Positions 18,706 through 29,270 of a stretch of DNA of 32,812 nucleotides are shown one piece after another. Source of the stretch: Gammaproteobacteria bacterium (GTDB taxonomy: Bacteria; Pseudomonadota; Gammaproteobacteria; Pseudomonadales; Pseudohongiellaceae); assembly GCA_947457195.1 (NCBI GenBank), contig CANGUU010000022.1, positions 1-32,812 of the forward strand. The letters are read 5' to 3'. Both the position numbers and the translations under genes were made by a program. A model generated the notes under the pieces. The model did no database searches and had not been told where the DNA came from. It was given only the letters and a program-made list of their open reading frames with translations. Every line of letters starts with the position of its first letter. The first letter of the stretch is position 1.

Positions 18706-20058
18706 TCAATGCGAGCCCGATCCCTTCAGCAGCTTTTCCAGGTAGTGGATGTTGGTGCCCCCGGCCCGGAAGCCCGGATCGCGCATCAATCGGCTCTGCA
18801 GCGGAATGTTGGTCTTGATGCCGTCCACGATCATTTCCTCCAGCGCGTTCTGCATGCGGCGGATGGCGGCGTCGCGGTCGGGACCGTAGCTGATGAGCTT
18901 GGCCACCAGGGAGTCGTAATGCGGCGGTACCGTATAGCCACTGTAGAGGTGGGAATCGACGCGTATGCCGATGCCGCCCGGCGAGTGGTACAGGTTCACC
19001 TTGCCTGGACTCGGCAGGAAGGTTTCGGGGTCCTCGGCGCAGATGCGGCACTCGATGGCATGGCCGGTGAGATTGACCTGCTCCTGCTTCACCGAAAGCC
19101 CGAGTCCGGAGGCAATGCGCAGCTGCTCCCGCACGATGTCGATGCCGGTCACGCGCTCCGTGACCGGGTGCTCGACCTGAACGCGCGTGTTCATCTCGAT
19201 GAAGTAGAAGCGCCCCTCCTGGTAAAGGAATTCCAGCGTGCCGGCGCCGCGGTACTTGAGGTCCTGACAGGCCTTGATGCAGGCCTTGACGATGTCGGCC
19301 CGAACGCTGGCCGGGATGCCCGGTGCCGGGGCCTCTTCGATGATCTTCTGGTGGCGACGCTGCATGGAGCAGTCCCGGTCACCGAGGCAGATGGCGTTGC
19401 CTTCACCGTCACCGATCACCTGGATTTCCACGTGCCGCGGGTTGTCGAGGAATTTTTCCATGTACACGACGTTGCTGCCGAAGTAGGAGCCGGCTTCGTT
19501 CTGCGTGACCTGAATGGATCCGAGCAGGTCCTCTTCCTTGTGGACCACGCGCATACCGCGCCCGCCGCCGCCGGCCGCTGCCTTGATCATGATTGGAAAG
19601 CCAATCTTGCGGGCGATGGTCAGCGTGCGCTGGTTGTCTTCCGTGATCGGCCCGTCCGAACCGGGCACGGTGGGAACGCCGGCCTTTTTCATGACATCGA
19701 TCGCGCTCACCTTGTCGCCCATGGCACGGATGGTGTCGGGCCGAGGGCCGATGAAGATGAAGCCGCTGCGCTCCACCTGTTCGGCGAAGTTGGCGTTCTC
19801 CGACAGGAAGCCGTAGCCCGGATGCACGGCATCGGCGCCCGTCACTTCCATGGCGCTGATGATGCGCGGAATGTTGAGGTAACTCTCGCTGGTCGGCGGT
19901 GGGCCGATGCATACCGACTCGTCGGCCAGGCGAACGTGCATCAGGTTGCGGTCGGCGGTCGAATGCACGGCCACGGTCTTGATGCCAGCCTCCTTGCAGG
20001 CCCGCAGGATGCGCAGGGCGATTTCGCCGCGATTGGCGATCAGTACTTTCTCGAGCAT
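18706..20058 (-). CDS. accC: Biotin carboxylase subunit of acetyl-CoA carboxylase
   Basis: AccC carboxylates the biotin on AccB, the first half-reaction of malonyl-CoA formation. The 450-residue ATP-grasp protein has [26 protein letters not shown], the glycine-rich [12 protein letters not shown] loop, [20 protein letters not shown] and the catalytic [14 protein letters not shown]. Length is the same as in E. coli to within a residue. It lies 21 nt downstream of accB in the expected operon; an ATG start is preceded by CAGGAG. No anomalies were seen. Confidence 0.98.
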   Translation of the reverse strand: MLEKVLIANRGEIALRILRACKEAGIKTVAVHSTADRNLMHVRLADESVCIGPPPTSESYLNIPRIISAMEVTGADAVHPGYGFLSENANFAEQVERSGFIFIGPRPDTIRAMGDKVSAIDVMKKAGVPTVPGSDGPITEDNQRTLTIARKIGFPIMIKAAAGGGGRGMRVVHKEEDLLGSIQVTQNEAGSYFGSNVVYMEKFLDNPRHVEIQVIGDGEGNAICLGDRDCSMQRRHQKIIEEAPAPGIPASVRADIVKACIKACQDLKYRGAGTLEFLYQEGRFYFIEMNTRVQVEHPVTERVTGIDIVREQLRIASGLGLSVKQEQVNLTGHAIECRICAEDPETFLPSPGKVNLYHSPGGIGIRVDSHLYSGYTVPPHYDSLVAKLISYGPDRDAAIRRMQNALEEMIVDGIKTNIPLQSRLMRDPGFRAGGTNIHYLEKLLKGSGSH

Positions 20059-20079
20059 GGTGGCTTACTCCTGCCCGCT

Positions 20080-20541
20080 TCAGACGATGATGACGAGTGG
20101 CTGGTCGTATTCCACCGGTTGGCCGTCTTCGACCAGGATGGCTTCCACCACACCGGCCTTGCCTGCCTGGATCTGGTTCATCATTTTCATGGCCTCGACG
20201 ATGCCGATCACATCGGTGGCCTTGATGGTCTGGCCGACCGTGATGAAGGGGCCGGCTGTCGGAGCGGGCGAGCGGTAGAACGTGCCGACCATCGGTGACT
20301 TGATGGCTTCGCCCTTGTGGGCCGGCTTGCTTTCCGGCGGTATGGCGGCAGCGGCAGCAGCGACGGGGGTCGGGGCAACGGCGGCTGCCGGTGGTGCCAC
20401 GAAGTACTGCTGGGGCGGCAGCTGCCCGTGGGGATAGTTGCGGCTGATGCGCACCGTTTCTTCACCTTCCTTGATTTCGATCTCGGCGACGTTCGATTCC
20501 TCGAGCAGCTCGATCAGTTTCTTTACCTTGCGGATATCCAT
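20080..20541 (-). CDS. accB: Biotin carboxyl carrier protein of acetyl-CoA carboxylase
   Basis: AccB carries biotin between the carboxylase and carboxyltransferase subunits. The 153-residue protein has a charged N-terminal oligomerisation segment ([17 protein letters not shown]), an alanine/proline-rich linker (about 48-70) and a biotinyl domain with the biotin-attachment motif EAMKM at K119. The GTFYRSPAP thumb region is also present. An AGGTCC stretch precedes the ATG. It follows aroQ by 36 nt, as in Pseudomonas (aroQ-accB-accC). Confidence 0.97.
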   Translation of the reverse strand: MDIRKVKKLIELLEESNVAEIEIKEGEETVRISRNYPHGQLPPQQYFVAPPAAAVAPTPVAAAAAAIPPESKPAHKGEAIKSPMVGTFYRSPAPTAGPFITVGQTIKATDVIGIVEAMKMMNQIQAGKAGVVEAILVEDGQPVEYDQPLVIIV

Positions 20542-20577
20542 ACAGGACCTCGATGACTGGGGTAAGGGAGAGGTAGT

Positions 20578-21021
20578 TCAGGCCGACGGCAGTCGGGCGA
20601 TGGCTGCCCGCAAAGCCAACTCGTAACCGAGGGCGCCAAGCCCGACGATCACGCCGGACGCGATATCGGAGAAATAGGAGTGGTGCCGGAAGCTTTCCCG
20701 GGCATGCACGTTGGACAGGTGGATCTCGATGAATGGCAGCGCCACGCCGAGCAGGGCATCCCGCAGCGCTACGCTGGTGTGAGTCAGGGCGGCTGGATTG
20801 ATCAGAATGAAGGCAACCTGCTCAGCGTGGGCACGATGCACCCTGTCGATGAGCTCCCCCTCGGAATTGCTCTGGAAAGTCTGCAAGCTATGGCCTGCAT
20901 TTGCGGCTATTTTCTGCAAATGAGCGTCTATTTCCGGCAAAGTGGCGCGACCATACTTTTCTGGCTCACGAGTGCCGAGCAAGTTGAGGTTGGGGCCGTT
21001 CAAGACGAGTATTTTTGCCAT
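20578..21021 (-). CDS. aroQ: Type II 3-dehydroquinate dehydratase
   Basis: AroQ catalyses the third step of the shikimate pathway by trans-dehydration. The 147-residue protein shows [21 protein letters not shown] with the catalytic Y23, [10 protein letters not shown] (N75), and H101 in [12 protein letters not shown]. The C-terminal [20 protein letters not shown] is also typical. It heads the aroQ-accB-accC-prmA run. About 140 nt separate it from the orphan DsbD-alpha gene upstream, enough for a promoter. Confidence 0.96.
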   Translation of the reverse strand: MAKILVLNGPNLNLLGTREPEKYGRATLPEIDAHLQKIAANAGHSLQTFQSNSEGELIDRVHRAHAEQVAFILINPAALTHTSVALRDALLGVALPFIEIHLSNVHARESFRHHSYFSDIASGVIVGLGALGYELALRAAIARLPSA

Positions 21022-21162
21022 GACAGACTCGATACGGAGGGGAAAAGCCGCCTGCCGACACAGGTGCCGACGGCATGTTAGCGAGAACTTCGCCGAATAG
21101 ACAGAGAATTGCCGGTAACCGCAGGGCGCCCTCTGGGGACGGGCTGTTTGCTACGCCTTGGT

Positions 21163-21666
21163 TCAGCGCGCGGTCTGCAGCGGAACCTGCAGCTGCAGCG
21201 GCGGATAGCAGTAGAGCTCCTTCGCGCAGCCCTGGAAGCGCACCGTCACGACACCCGCCGCCGGGTCCGTGGCACTCAGGGCCTCCAGGGGGACGGTCAG
21301 TTGCACCGAGTCGAAGTACACGGCGGTTTCTCCAAAGAACTCGTCGGTCAGCCGCTCGGCCTCCGGCAAGGCAAGGGCCAGCGGCTGCCCGCCGGCCGGG
21401 GCGAGCTCGAACTTGTCGCGATAAAGGTAGTGATTGGCCGCGATCTGCCAGGTAAGCCGCAGGCTGCCGCCGGCTACCAGCGTGGTGAGCCGGAAGGCGT
21501 CCTCGGCGGGCAGTACCGTGCTGGCCTGCAGGGGCTGGCGGCCTTGCAGCAGCCCCCCGGCGCTCGTCAACTGCGCCTGCCCACCGGCTGCCAGCAGGCA
21601 GAGCGCCAACAGACCGCCCAGACGCCGCAGCACCGTGCACAGACCTTGGCTGCGGTCAGGCCGCAT
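21163..21666 (-). CDS. Stand-alone DsbD alpha (N-terminal) domain protein
   Basis: The 167-residue product begins with a signal peptide (basic RR, LGGLLALCLLAAGG, cleavage near AQ). It then matches only the N-terminal immunoglobulin-like domain of DsbD: LTWQIAANHYLYRDKF, DEFFGETAVYFDS, and the reactive pair C147/C153 in GCAKELYCYPP. Full DsbD continues with an eight-helix membrane domain and a thioredoxin domain; here a stop follows directly and neither domain is encoded in the 140 nt before aroQ. The aroQ neighbourhood is where full dsbD often lies, so this looks like a trimmed descendant. The ATG at 21666 is assumed; a TTG at 21696 is possible. It likely works in periplasmic thiol transfer, with an unknown membrane partner. 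Confidence 0.8.
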   Translation of the reverse strand: MRPDRSQGLCTVLRRLGGLLALCLLAAGGQAQLTSAGGLLQGRQPLQASTVLPAEDAFRLTTLVAGGSLRLTWQIAANHYLYRDKFELAPAGGQPLALALPEAERLTDEFFGETAVYFDSVQLTVPLEALSATDPAAGVVTVRFQGCAKELYCYPPLQLQVPLQTAR

Positions 21667-21701
21667 GGCAAGGCAGCCGCTGCCGGGTCTGCTCAACGCG
21701 G

Positions 21702-22922
21702 TCAGCCCTCATAACGCTCGAACACCAGGGTGGCATTGGTGCCGCCAAAGCCGAAGCTGTTGGACATCACGGCATCGAGACGCCGACCATCGAGCCGCTC
21801 ACGCACGATGGGCATGTCGGCTACTTCGGGGTCCAGGGTGTCGATGTTGGCAGAGGCCGCCACGAAGTCGTGTTGCATCATCAACAGACTGTAGATGGCT
21901 TCCTGCACGCCGGTAGCGCCCAGCGAATGCCCGGTCAGGGACTTGCTCGAGCTGATCAGGGGCACCGGCTTGCCCGCGAAGACGCTGCGAATGGCGGCGA
22001 TCTCCTTGACGTCGCCCACCGGAGTACTGGTGCCATGGGTATTGATGTAGTCGAGCGGCCGCCGCGCCGTGCCCATGGCCATCTGCATGCAGCGGATGGC
22101 GCCCTCGCCGGAGGGGGCTACCATGTCTTCTCCGTCCGAGGTGGCGCCGTAACCGGTCAGTTCCGCGTAGATCCGGGCGCCGCGGGCCAGCGCATGGTCG
22201 AGTGCTTCGATCACCAAGGCGCCACCCCCGCCGGCGATGACGAAGCCGTCGCGCCCGGCGTCGTAGGCGCGCGAGGCGCGGCCCGGTGTGGCGTTGTACT
22301 TGGTGGACAGCGCGCCCATGGCGTCGAACATGCAACTCAGCGTCCAGTGCTCGGCCTCACCCCCACCGGCAAAGATCACATCCTGCTTGCCGAGCTGGAT
22401 GAGCTCCATGGCGTTGCCGATGCAGTGCGCGCTGGTGGCGCAAGCCGAGGAAATCGAATAGTTGACACCCTTGATCTTGAAGGGCGTGGCGTTGCAGGCC
22501 GACACCGTGCTGCCCATGGTGCGTGTTACGCGGTAGGGCCCAATGCGCTTGAGTCCCTTTTCCCGCAGGATGTCGGCCGTCTCGACCTGGTCTTCGGTGG
22601 AGGATCCACCGGCTCCCATGATCAGCCCCGTGCGCACGTTCGAGACTTCGTTGCTGGCGAGTCCCGCGTCAGCGATGGCCTGCTGCAGACTGAGATATCC
22701 GTAGGCCGCCGCGGCACCCATGAAGCGCAGGTCCTTGCGGTCGATCAGGGCTGTGAAGTCCATGTCGACTGCCCCGGCCACGTGACTGCGCATGCCGCGC
22801 GCTTCGTATTCCGGCCGGTAAACGATGCCACTGCGACCCTCCCGGAGGGACCGCAGCACGGTTTGTGTCTCGGTACCGATGCAGGACACGATGCCCATGC
22901 CTGTGACTACGACTCGCCGCAT
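21702..22922 (-). CDS. fabB: 3-oxoacyl-ACP synthase I (FabB)
   Basis: FabB condenses malonyl-ACP with acyl-ACP and is essential for elongating the cis-3-decenoyl product of FabA. The 406-residue protein has the ketosynthase triad: C161 in [12 protein letters not shown]296 in [11 protein letters not shown] and H332 in [25 protein letters not shown] closes the domain. An AGGGG lies about 9 nt before the ATG. Placement 86 nt after fabA marks it as FabB rather than FabF. Confidence 0.97.
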   Translation of the reverse strand: MRRVVVTGMGIVSCIGTETQTVLRSLREGRSGIVYRPEYEARGMRSHVAGAVDMDFTALIDRKDLRFMGAAAAYGYLSLQQAIADAGLASNEVSNVRTGLIMGAGGSSTEDQVETADILREKGLKRIGPYRVTRTMGSTVSACNATPFKIKGVNYSISSACATSAHCIGNAMELIQLGKQDVIFAGGGEAEHWTLSCMFDAMGALSTKYNATPGRASRAYDAGRDGFVIAGGGGALVIEALDHALARGARIYAELTGYGATSDGEDMVAPSGEGAIRCMQMAMGTARRPLDYINTHGTSTPVGDVKEIAAIRSVFAGKPVPLISSSKSLTGHSLGATGVQEAIYSLLMMQHDFVAASANIDTLDPEVADMPIVRERLDGRRLDAVMSNSFGFGGTNATLVFERYEG

Positions 22923-23008
22923 TGACCAAACCCCTTGATGCTCGTTGCGATTACTTGCTGCTCGTTCCGATTGCCTGCGACACGATCGGAAATCCGCGTC
23001 TGCCGGAT

Positions 23009-23542
23009 TCAGACAACCATCGGCTCGTCTGGCTTGAAAAGGCCCACCCGCAGGCTCTTGGCCGTGTAGATCACTCTGCCGTCCACCGAGACCTGGCCGT
23101 CCGCGATGCCCATGATGAGCTTTCTTTCGATGAGCCGCTTGATATCCAGTTCGTAGACGACCTTGCGGTTGCTGGGCAGGATTTCGCCTGTGAACTTCAC
23201 CTCGCCACAACCGAGGGCACGGCCCTTGCCCGGATTGCCGCGCCAGCCCAGGTAGAAACCCACCAGTTGCCAGAGGGCATCAAGGCCGAGGCAGCCGGGC
23301 ATGACCGGGTCCGATTCGAAGTGACAGGCGAAGAACCAGAGGTCCGGGTGGATGTCCAGTTCGGCGAGGATGCGGCCCTTGCCTTCGGAGCCCCCGGTGG
23401 CGCTGATGTCGAGGATGCGGTCGAACATCAGCATGTTGCCGACCGGCAGGCGCGCGTTGCCGGCGCCAAACATCTGACCGTGGCCGCAGCCCAGTAAATC
23501 ATCCCTGCTGAAACTGCTGCGGGTTCTGAAATCGGTACTCAT
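23009..23542 (-). CDS. fabA: 3-hydroxydecanoyl-ACP dehydratase/isomerase
   Basis: FabA dehydrates 3-hydroxydecanoyl-ACP and isomerises the product to start unsaturated fatty acid synthesis. The 177-residue hot-dog protein (172 in E. coli) has the catalytic H74 (WFFACHF) and D88 ([16 protein letters not shown]), followed by GEVKFTG and [15 protein letters not shown]. The ATG at 23542 matches the family length; no clear Shine-Dalgarno is present. It leads the fabA-fabB operon, with a perfect TATAAT -10 box about 70 nt upstream. Confidence 0.97.
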   Translation of the reverse strand: MSTDFRTRSSFSRDDLLGCGHGQMFGAGNARLPVGNMLMFDRILDISATGGSEGKGRILAELDIHPDLWFFACHFESDPVMPGCLGLDALWQLVGFYLGWRGNPGKGRALGCGEVKFTGEILPSNRKVVYELDIKRLIERKLIMGIADGQVSVDGRVIYTAKSLRVGLFKPDEPMVV

Positions 23543-23611
23543 AAGCAATGCAATGACAATCGTTGGCCCGTCGGGTATTGCCCAAACAGTTTTCCCGCTG
23601 GAAAGGCCGGC

Positions 23612-23617
23612 ATTATA
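23612..23617 (-). promoter_or_regulatory. Perfect -10 box for fabA-fabB
   Basis: TATAAT reads on the minus strand at 23617-23612, about 70 nt upstream of the fabA ATG. No good -35 hexamer lies 16-18 nt further up, so an activator may be needed; FabA promoters are often regulator-dependent. Confidence 0.45.
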
Positions 23618-23665
23618 TCGTCATAAGCCGCCCCGGCGCCCACTAAATTCCCCGCATGCGTGGCA

Positions 23666-23671
23666 TATAAT
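23666..23671 (+). promoter_or_regulatory. Perfect -10 box for galU
   Basis: TATAAT lies at 23666-23671, about 95 nt before the galU ATG. The -35 region is poor. It is divergent from the fabA -10 box, whose near edge is 49 nt away. Confidence 0.45.
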
Positions 23672-23765
23672 CCCCGCACTTCCGGCTGTCCGCAGGTCCG
23701 CGTCTTGAGGGCGCAGCAGCCCGGCTGGCCACCCCACACAGCAACGAGAAATCCGAGAGGCAAGC

Positions 23766-24602
23766 ATGAGCGAGGCTCCCATCAAGAAGTGTCTGTTTCC
23801 CGCCGCGGGGTACGGAACCCGATTCCTGCCGGCCACCAAGTCCATGCCGAAGGAAATGCTGCCGGTCGTCAACAAGCCACTCATCCAGTACGGCGTCGAG
23901 GAAGCGCTCGATGCCGGCATGAGTGGCATGGCCATCGTTACGGGGCGTGGCAAACGGGCCATCGAGGATCACTTCGACATCAACTACGAGCTCGAGCATC
24001 AGATCGCCGGCAGCGACAAGGAAAGCTACCTGCGCGAAATCCGCCGCATCATGAACCAGGCGGTTTTTTCCTACACGCGCCAGATCGAAATGAAGGGACT
24101 CGGCCACGCCATTCTCACCGGCGAAACGCTCATCGGTGACCAGCCCTTTGCCGTGCTGCTGGCCGATGACCTGTGCCACAGCACGGGGAAAGGCGTGCTT
24201 TCGCAGATGGTCGAGCTCTACAACTACTACCGGTGCTCGATCGTGGCCATCGAAGAAGTGCCGCGCAACGAAACCAACAAATACGGGGTGATTGCCGGAG
24301 ACGAAATCGCACCAGGCATCATCCGCATCAACAACATGGTCGAAAAGCCCAGGCCCGAGGAGGCGCCCAGCAATCTGGCGATCATCGGCCGCTACATCCT
24401 GACGCCCGATATCTTCGGCATCATTCGCAACACACCCCCGGGCCGCAACAATGAAGTGCAGATCACGGATGCCTTGCTGACGCAGGCCAGGCAGGGTCGC
24501 GTGCTTGGTTACCGCTTCAAGGGCAGACGCTTCGACTGCGGCAGCGTGCCGGGCTTCATGGAAGCCACGCGTTTCTTCTTCGAGAATGTCTACAAGGACT
24601 GA
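23766..24602 (+). CDS. galU: UTP-glucose-1-phosphate uridylyltransferase
   Basis: GalU makes UDP-glucose for envelope polysaccharides and trehalose or glucan synthesis. The 278-residue nucleotidyltransferase begins with [39 protein letters not shown] type motifs spread over residues 9-46. [29 protein letters not shown] and [10 protein letters not shown] follow in family order. GAGAGGCAAGC precedes the ATG. It is followed after 11 nt by manB, and the pair would channel sugar phosphates into nucleotide sugars. Confidence 0.96.
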   Translation: MSEAPIKKCLFPAAGYGTRFLPATKSMPKEMLPVVNKPLIQYGVEEALDAGMSGMAIVTGRGKRAIEDHFDINYELEHQIAGSDKESYLREIRRIMNQAVFSYTRQIEMKGLGHAILTGETLIGDQPFAVLLADDLCHSTGKGVLSQMVELYNYYRCSIVAIEEVPRNETNKYGVIAGDEIAPGIIRINNMVEKPRPEEAPSNLAIIGRYILTPDIFGIIRNTPPGRNNEVQITDALLTQARQGRVLGYRFKGRRFDCGSVPGFMEATRFFFENVYKD

Positions 24603-24613
24603 GGGCCGGCAAG

Positions 24614-25963
24614 GTGCTTCAGCCATTGACCTGCTTCAAGGCCTACGATGTTCGCGGCCGCGTTCCTGATCAGCTGAACGAGGAGTGTGCCTATCGGATC
24701 GGTCGGGCGTTTGCCGCCTTTCTGTCGCCACGGCGGGTGGTGGTCGGTCATGACATCCGTCTGACCAGCAAGCCACTCTGCGACGCGCTGTCGCGAGGCC
24801 TGCTCGATGCAGGGGTCGATGTCTACGACATTGGACTGTGCGGGACCGAGGAAATCTATTTCGCGACCAGTCAGCTCGGCATGGACGGCGGCATCGTGGT
24901 AACGGCCAGCCACAACCCGAAAGACTACAACGGCATGAAGTTCGTGCGGGAAGGGTCGCGGCCGATCAGTGGCGACACCGGGCTGGATGCCATACGCCAA
25001 CTGGCCGAGCGTAATGCGTTCGTGCCGGCGGCGCGGCGCGGTCGCGTCCACGCGGTGGATACCAAGCCCGCCTACATCGAGCATCTGCTTGGGTATGTCG
25101 ATCGTGCCCGGCTCAAGCCCCTGACTGTGGTCTGCAATGCCGGCAACGGCGGCGCTGGCCGCATCATCGATCTGCTCGAACCCCATCTGCCGTTCCGCTT
25201 CATCAAACTGCACCACGAGCCGAACGGTGATTTCCCCCACGGCGTTCCCAATCCGCTGCTGGAAGAAAACCGTCAGGTCACCAGCGAGTGCCTGCTCGCG
25301 CAGGGGGCCGATCTCGCCATTGCCTGGGACGGAGACTTCGATCGCTGTTTCCTGTTCGATGAGAAAGGGAGCTTCATCGAGGGCTATTACATCGTGGGGT
25401 TGCTAGCAGAAATGTTTCTGCGCCAGCAGACGGGTGGCCGGATCATTCATGACCCGCGCCTCGTCTGGAACACGCAGTCGGTGGTCGAGCGCCTGGGGGG
25501 CACTGCGGTACAGTGCAAATCCGGTCATGCCTTCATCAAGGAAAAGATGCGCGCGGAAGATGCCGTGTACGGCGGGGAGATGAGCGCGCACCACTACTTC
25601 CGCAATTTTTTCTACTGCGACAGCGGCATGATTCCCTGGCTGCTGGTGCTGCAGTTGCTGAGCGAAAGCGGCAAGTCACTGTCCCGGCTCATCGGTGACT
25701 GCATCGAGCGCTTCCCGGCCAGCGGCGAAATCAACCGCACCGTGGCCGATGCCGACGCCGTGCTGGCGCGTGTCCTGGAGCAGTACCAATCGAGCGCCGT
25801 GGCGATCGACTCGATCGACGGCATCAGCCTGAGTTTTCCCGATTGGCGCTTCAATCTGCGGCGCTCCAACACCGAGCCGGTGATCCGGCTCAACGTGGAA
25901 ACGCGCGGTGATCGCGCGCTCATGGAGCGCAAGACTGCTGAATTGCTGGCGCTGCTCCACTGA
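24614..25963 (+). CDS. manB: Phosphomannomutase / phosphoglucomutase
   Basis: The 449-residue alpha-D-phosphohexomutase closely follows E. coli CpsG/ManB, which interconverts mannose 6- and 1-phosphate for GDP-mannose. The phosphoserine is S99 in [11 protein letters not shown], the metal loop is DGDFDR (D239, D241, D243), the sugar-binding loop is GEMSAHHYF (321-329) and the phosphate site is [12 protein letters not shown]. The start is GTG, with GAGGG about 8 nt upstream; it begins just after galU. Because it sits with galU, activity on glucose phosphates as well is plausible but not shown. Confidence 0.92.
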   Translation: MLQPLTCFKAYDVRGRVPDQLNEECAYRIGRAFAAFLSPRRVVVGHDIRLTSKPLCDALSRGLLDAGVDVYDIGLCGTEEIYFATSQLGMDGGIVVTASHNPKDYNGMKFVREGSRPISGDTGLDAIRQLAERNAFVPAARRGRVHAVDTKPAYIEHLLGYVDRARLKPLTVVCNAGNGGAGRIIDLLEPHLPFRFIKLHHEPNGDFPHGVPNPLLEENRQVTSECLLAQGADLAIAWDGDFDRCFLFDEKGSFIEGYYIVGLLAEMFLRQQTGGRIIHDPRLVWNTQSVVERLGGTAVQCKSGHAFIKEKMRAEDAVYGGEMSAHHYFRNFFYCDSGMIPWLLVLQLLSESGKSLSRLIGDCIERFPASGEINRTVADADAVLARVLEQYQSSAVAIDSIDGISLSFPDWRFNLRRSNTEPVIRLNVETRGDRALMERKTAELLALLH

Positions 25964-26023
25964 CGCTGCCCTGGGCGGTCGCCGGCCCCGCGGCTGGATG
26001 CTCGCCGAGTGGTCGGTGACGGC

Positions 26024-27958
26024 CTACGCCAGTTTGCCCTCGATCAGTTGCTGCACGACCGCTGGATCAGCCAGCGTCGTGGTATCACCGAGGTTGTCGA
26101 GTTCCCCGGCGGCGATCTTGCGCAGGATGCGGCGCATGATCTTGCCGGAGCGGGTTTTCGGCAGGCCGGGTGCCCACTGGATGAGGTCGGGTCGGGCGAT
26201 CGCGCCGATTTCCCTGCTTACCAGCACCATGAGTTCCTTGCGCAGGTCCTCGCTGGGTTCAGCGCCTGCCATGAGACTGACGTAGGCATAGATACCCAGG
26301 CCCTTGATGGCGTGCGGATACCCCACCACGGCCGCCTCTGCCACCTGCGGGTGCAGCACCAGTGCGCTCTCGATCTCGGCCGTGCCGAGGCGGTGCCCGG
26401 AGACGTTCAACACGTCGTCGACGCGTCCGGTGATCCACCAGTAGCCGTCTTCATCACGACGGGCACCGTCACCGGTGAAGTAGAAACCGGGGTAAGCCGA
26501 GAAGTAGGTGTCGATGCAACGCTGGTGGTCGCCGTATACCGTGCGCAGCTGACTCGGCCAGGAGGTGGTGAGCACGAGATTGCCTGACGCAGCTCCCTCC
26601 AACACGCGACCCTCGGCATCGACGAGCGCTGGTACTACGCCGAAAAAAGGCAAGGTCGCTGAGCCGGGCTTGAGCTCCGTCACCCCGGGCAGCGGCGTGA
26701 TCATGTGGCCGCCGGTCTCGGTTTGCCACCAGGTATCCATCACCGGACAGCGGCCAGCACCCACCACATGGTAGTACCACTCCCAGGCTTCCGGATTGAT
26801 CGGCTCGCCGACGCTGCCGAGGATGCGCAGCGATTGGCGGGACGTGCGCTTGACCGGTTCATCTCCCTGCGCCATCAGAGCCCGGATGGCTGTCGGCGCA
26901 GTGTAGAACTGGTTGACCTGATAGGTATCGATAATCTGCCAGAAGCGTGAATGATCCGGGTAAGTCGGCACCCCTTCGAACATGAGCGTGGTCGCACCAT
27001 TGGCCAGCGGACCGTAGACGATGTAGGTGTGACCCGTCACCCAGCCCACGTCGGCAGCGCACCAGTAGATGTCACCGTCGTGGTAGTCGAACACGTACTT
27101 GTGCGTCATGGCCGCGTGCAGCAGGTAGCCGCCCGTGGTGTGCAAAACACCCTTTGGTTTGCCGGTGGAGCCCGAAGTGTAGAGGATGAACAGAGGATCC
27201 TCGCTGTCCATCGGTTCGGCTGCGCATTCGGCTGCAGCGCTTGCTGTGGCCTCGTGGTACCAGAGGTCGCGGCCGGCCCGCATGTCGACGGGATTGCCGC
27301 TGCGGCGCACGACGAAGACGGTCTGCACGTTCGGGCAATGCAGCAAAGCGGCATCGGTATTGGCTTTCATGGGCACTCGCTTGCCGCCACGCAGTCCTTC
27401 ATCCGCCGTGATTACCGTACGGCAGTCGGAGTCGAGGATGCGATCCTTCAGGGACTCTGGCGAGAATCCTCCAAATACCACCGAGTGCACGGCCCCGATG
27501 CGTGCACAGGCCAGCATCGCGAAGGCGGCTTCGGGAATCATCGGCATGTACACGCAGACGCGATCTCCCTTGCGGACCCCGCGGTCCTTCAAGGCCGACG
27601 CCAGACGGCAAACCTGTTCGTGCAGTTCCTGGTAGCTGATGCGACGTGACAATCCGGGCTCATCGCCTTCCCAGAGGATGGCAGTCTGTCCACCCCGTGC
27701 CGGCAAATGACGATCGATGCAGTTTTGCGTGACATTCAACCGACCACCGGCGAACCAGCGGGCTTCGCCACGCCGCAGGTCTTGCTCACACACGGTAGCG
27801 AAGGGATGCAGCCAGTGCAGGAACTCCCTCGCCATGCGTGGCCAGAAGGTCTGCGGAGAGTCGACCGATTCCCGATAGAGTGTTTCGTAGCGCGCGCGAT
27901 CGAGGTGGGTCTTGCCCTGCAGGCTGGCGTGGACTGGATACCGCTTGCTGGTCGTCAC
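26024..27958 (-). CDS. acs: Acetyl-CoA synthetase (AMP-forming)
   Basis: Acs activates acetate to acetyl-CoA through acetyl-AMP. The 644-residue adenylate-forming enzyme has the ATP loop [11 protein letters not shown] (260-270), [38 protein letters not shown] and the acetylatable lysine K606 in [11 protein letters not shown]. The GTG start has GAGGG about 6 nt upstream. Only 8 nt separate it from panD, so it appears to be the last gene of the pan run, joining CoA synthesis to a CoA-consuming step. The N-terminus is slightly short compared with E. coli Acs. It converges with manB. Confidence 0.95.
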   Translation of the reverse strand: MTTSKRYPVHASLQGKTHLDRARYETLYRESVDSPQTFWPRMAREFLHWLHPFATVCEQDLRRGEARWFAGGRLNVTQNCIDRHLPARGGQTAILWEGDEPGLSRRISYQELHEQVCRLASALKDRGVRKGDRVCVYMPMIPEAAFAMLACARIGAVHSVVFGGFSPESLKDRILDSDCRTVITADEGLRGGKRVPMKANTDAALLHCPNVQTVFVVRRSGNPVDMRAGRDLWYHEATASAAAECAAEPMDSEDPLFILYTSGSTGKPKGVLHTTGGYLLHAAMTHKYVFDYHDGDIYWCAADVGWVTGHTYIVYGPLANGATTLMFEGVPTYPDHSRFWQIIDTYQVNQFYTAPTAIRALMAQGDEPVKRTSRQSLRILGSVGEPINPEAWEWYYHVVGAGRCPVMDTWWQTETGGHMITPLPGVTELKPGSATLPFFGVVPALVDAEGRVLEGAASGNLVLTTSWPSQLRTVYGDHQRCIDTYFSAYPGFYFTGDGARRDEDGYWWITGRVDDVLNVSGHRLGTAEIESALVLHPQVAEAAVVGYPHAIKGLGIYAYVSLMAGAEPSEDLRKELMVLVSREIGAIARPDLIQWAPGLPKTRSGKIMRRILRKIAAGELDNLGDTTTLADPAVVQQLIEGKLA

Positions 27959-27966
27959 GGGAGCCC

Positions 27967-28347
27967 TCAGGCGGCCTGGACCGGGATGGTGTTGGCGGTA
28001 CGGACCACGACATTGCCGGCGTCGAGATACAGCAGTTTCGGATGGTGCAGCAGCAGTTCCACATCGCTGTAGGAGGCATAGGCGCAGATGATGACGCGGT
28101 CACCCACAGCTGCCTTGTGCGCCGCAGCGCCATTCACGGAAATGATGCGGGAACCGGCTTCGGCACGGATGGCGTAAGTGGTGAAGCGCTCCCCGTTGCT
28201 GACGTTGTAGATCTGGATTTGCTCGTATTCACGGATACCGGAGGTATCGAGCAGATTGCCGTCGATGGCGCAGGAGCCATCGTAGTCAAGCTCGGAATGC
28301 GTGACACAGGCTCTGTGCAGTTTGGCTTTCAGCATGACGGTTTGCAT
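27967..28347 (-). CDS. panD: Aspartate 1-decarboxylase
   Basis: PanD makes beta-alanine for pantothenate and uses a pyruvoyl group formed by self-cleavage. The 126-residue proenzyme has the cleavage site G24-S25 in YDGSCAID, as in E. coli, preceded by the conserved [25 protein letters not shown]-type and [10 protein letters not shown] motifs follow. GAGGACC lies about 7 nt before the ATG. It sits 47 nt after panC and 8 nt before acs. Confidence 0.97.
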   Translation of the reverse strand: MQTVMLKAKLHRACVTHSELDYDGSCAIDGNLLDTSGIREYEQIQIYNVSNGERFTTYAIRAEAGSRIISVNGAAAHKAAVGDRVIICAYASYSDVELLLHHPKLLYLDAGNVVVRTANTIPVQAA

Positions 28348-28394
28348 GGAAGGTCCTCTATCCTAGGCGCGGAATTATCCCAAATGGCCGCCAC

Positions 28395-29264
28395 TCACGG
28401 CAAACCGCCTGTGCGTTCTACGAGTATGTTGTCGATGAGTCGCGTCTTGTCCAGCCACGCGGCAGCCAGCAAAACCAGCGAGCGCTCCTCGGGAGCTGCG
28501 GGCAGCAGGGAATGTTGGCTGGCTATTTCCACGTAGTCGGGCACGAACCCGGTGTCACGCAATGCCTGCTCTGCCCGGCGGCAGAGCGCAGCGTAGTCGT
28601 CTGCCCCGGCGGAGAGTTCGCCCGCCGCACCAGTCAGCGTACGGTAGAGAGCCGCCGCTTGCTGCTTCTGCGCTGTGCTCAGGTAGCCATTGCGGGAACT
28701 GAGGGCCAACCCCGATGCCTCACGGACGGTGGGAACACCGATCAGTCGCACGGGCATGTGCAGGTCGGCCACCATCTTGCGCAGCAGGAAAAATTGCTGG
28801 TAATCCTTGAGGCCAAAAAATGCCGCATCGGGCTGCGTCATGTTGAACAGCGAGTTGACTACCGTGCACACACCGTCGAAGTGTCCGGGCCGGCTCTTGC
28901 CGCAATAGAGTGCAGAAAGCCGCGGCACGCTGATGAGCGTGTGCTGCTCCAAGCCCGCCGGGTAGAGCATGGCGACCGTCGGCGTGAAGACGGCATCGCA
29001 ACCAGCGGCGGTCAGCGCCTGCAAGTCGGCGGCCAGAGTGCGCGGATAGCGCGCGAAATCCTCGTTCGGTCCGAACTGCAGCGGATTGACGAAGATGGTC
29101 GCCAGCACGGCTGCGCACTGCGACTTCGCCTCCTGCACCAGCGAGAGATGGCCGGCATGGAGGTTACCCATGGTCGGCACCAGACCGAGCGAGCGTCCTT
29201 CGCTGCGCCACTGTTGCCGCAGACTGGCAAGCTCGGTGGCCGTGGTGATCTGAACCAGTGCCAT
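28395..29264 (-). CDS. panC: Pantothenate synthetase
   Basis: PanC joins pantoate and beta-alanine using ATP. The 289-residue protein has the HIGH-like site LVPTMGNLHAGHLSLV, VNPLQFGPNEDFARYPR, AAFFGLKDYQQ with the conserved Lys-Asp, and GLALSSRNGYLS with the KMSKS-equivalent region. Small departures from the commonest sequence (GNLHAGH, EASGLALSSRN) do not touch the residues known to bind ATP or pantoate. The start lies 6 nt beyond the panB stop, implying coupling. Confidence 0.96.
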   Translation of the reverse strand: MALVQITTATELASLRQQWRSEGRSLGLVPTMGNLHAGHLSLVQEAKSQCAAVLATIFVNPLQFGPNEDFARYPRTLAADLQALTAAGCDAVFTPTVAMLYPAGLEQHTLISVPRLSALYCGKSRPGHFDGVCTVVNSLFNMTQPDAAFFGLKDYQQFFLLRKMVADLHMPVRLIGVPTVREASGLALSSRNGYLSTAQKQQAAALYRTLTGAAGELSAGADDYAALCRRAEQALRDTGFVPDYVEIASQHSLLPAAPEERSLVLLAAAWLDKTRLIDNILVERTGGLP

Positions 29265-29270
29265 GGAATG

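Noticed and set aside
18355-20298. Open frame of about 650 codons antisense to prmA, accC and accB
   Set aside because: It is a shadow of well-supported genes and has no homology signature.
28710-28760. PanC EASGLALSSRN variation as a possible loss of function
   Set aside because: The changed position is not one of the known ATP- or pantoate-binding residues, and the HIGH-like, Lys-Asp and SSRN elements are intact.
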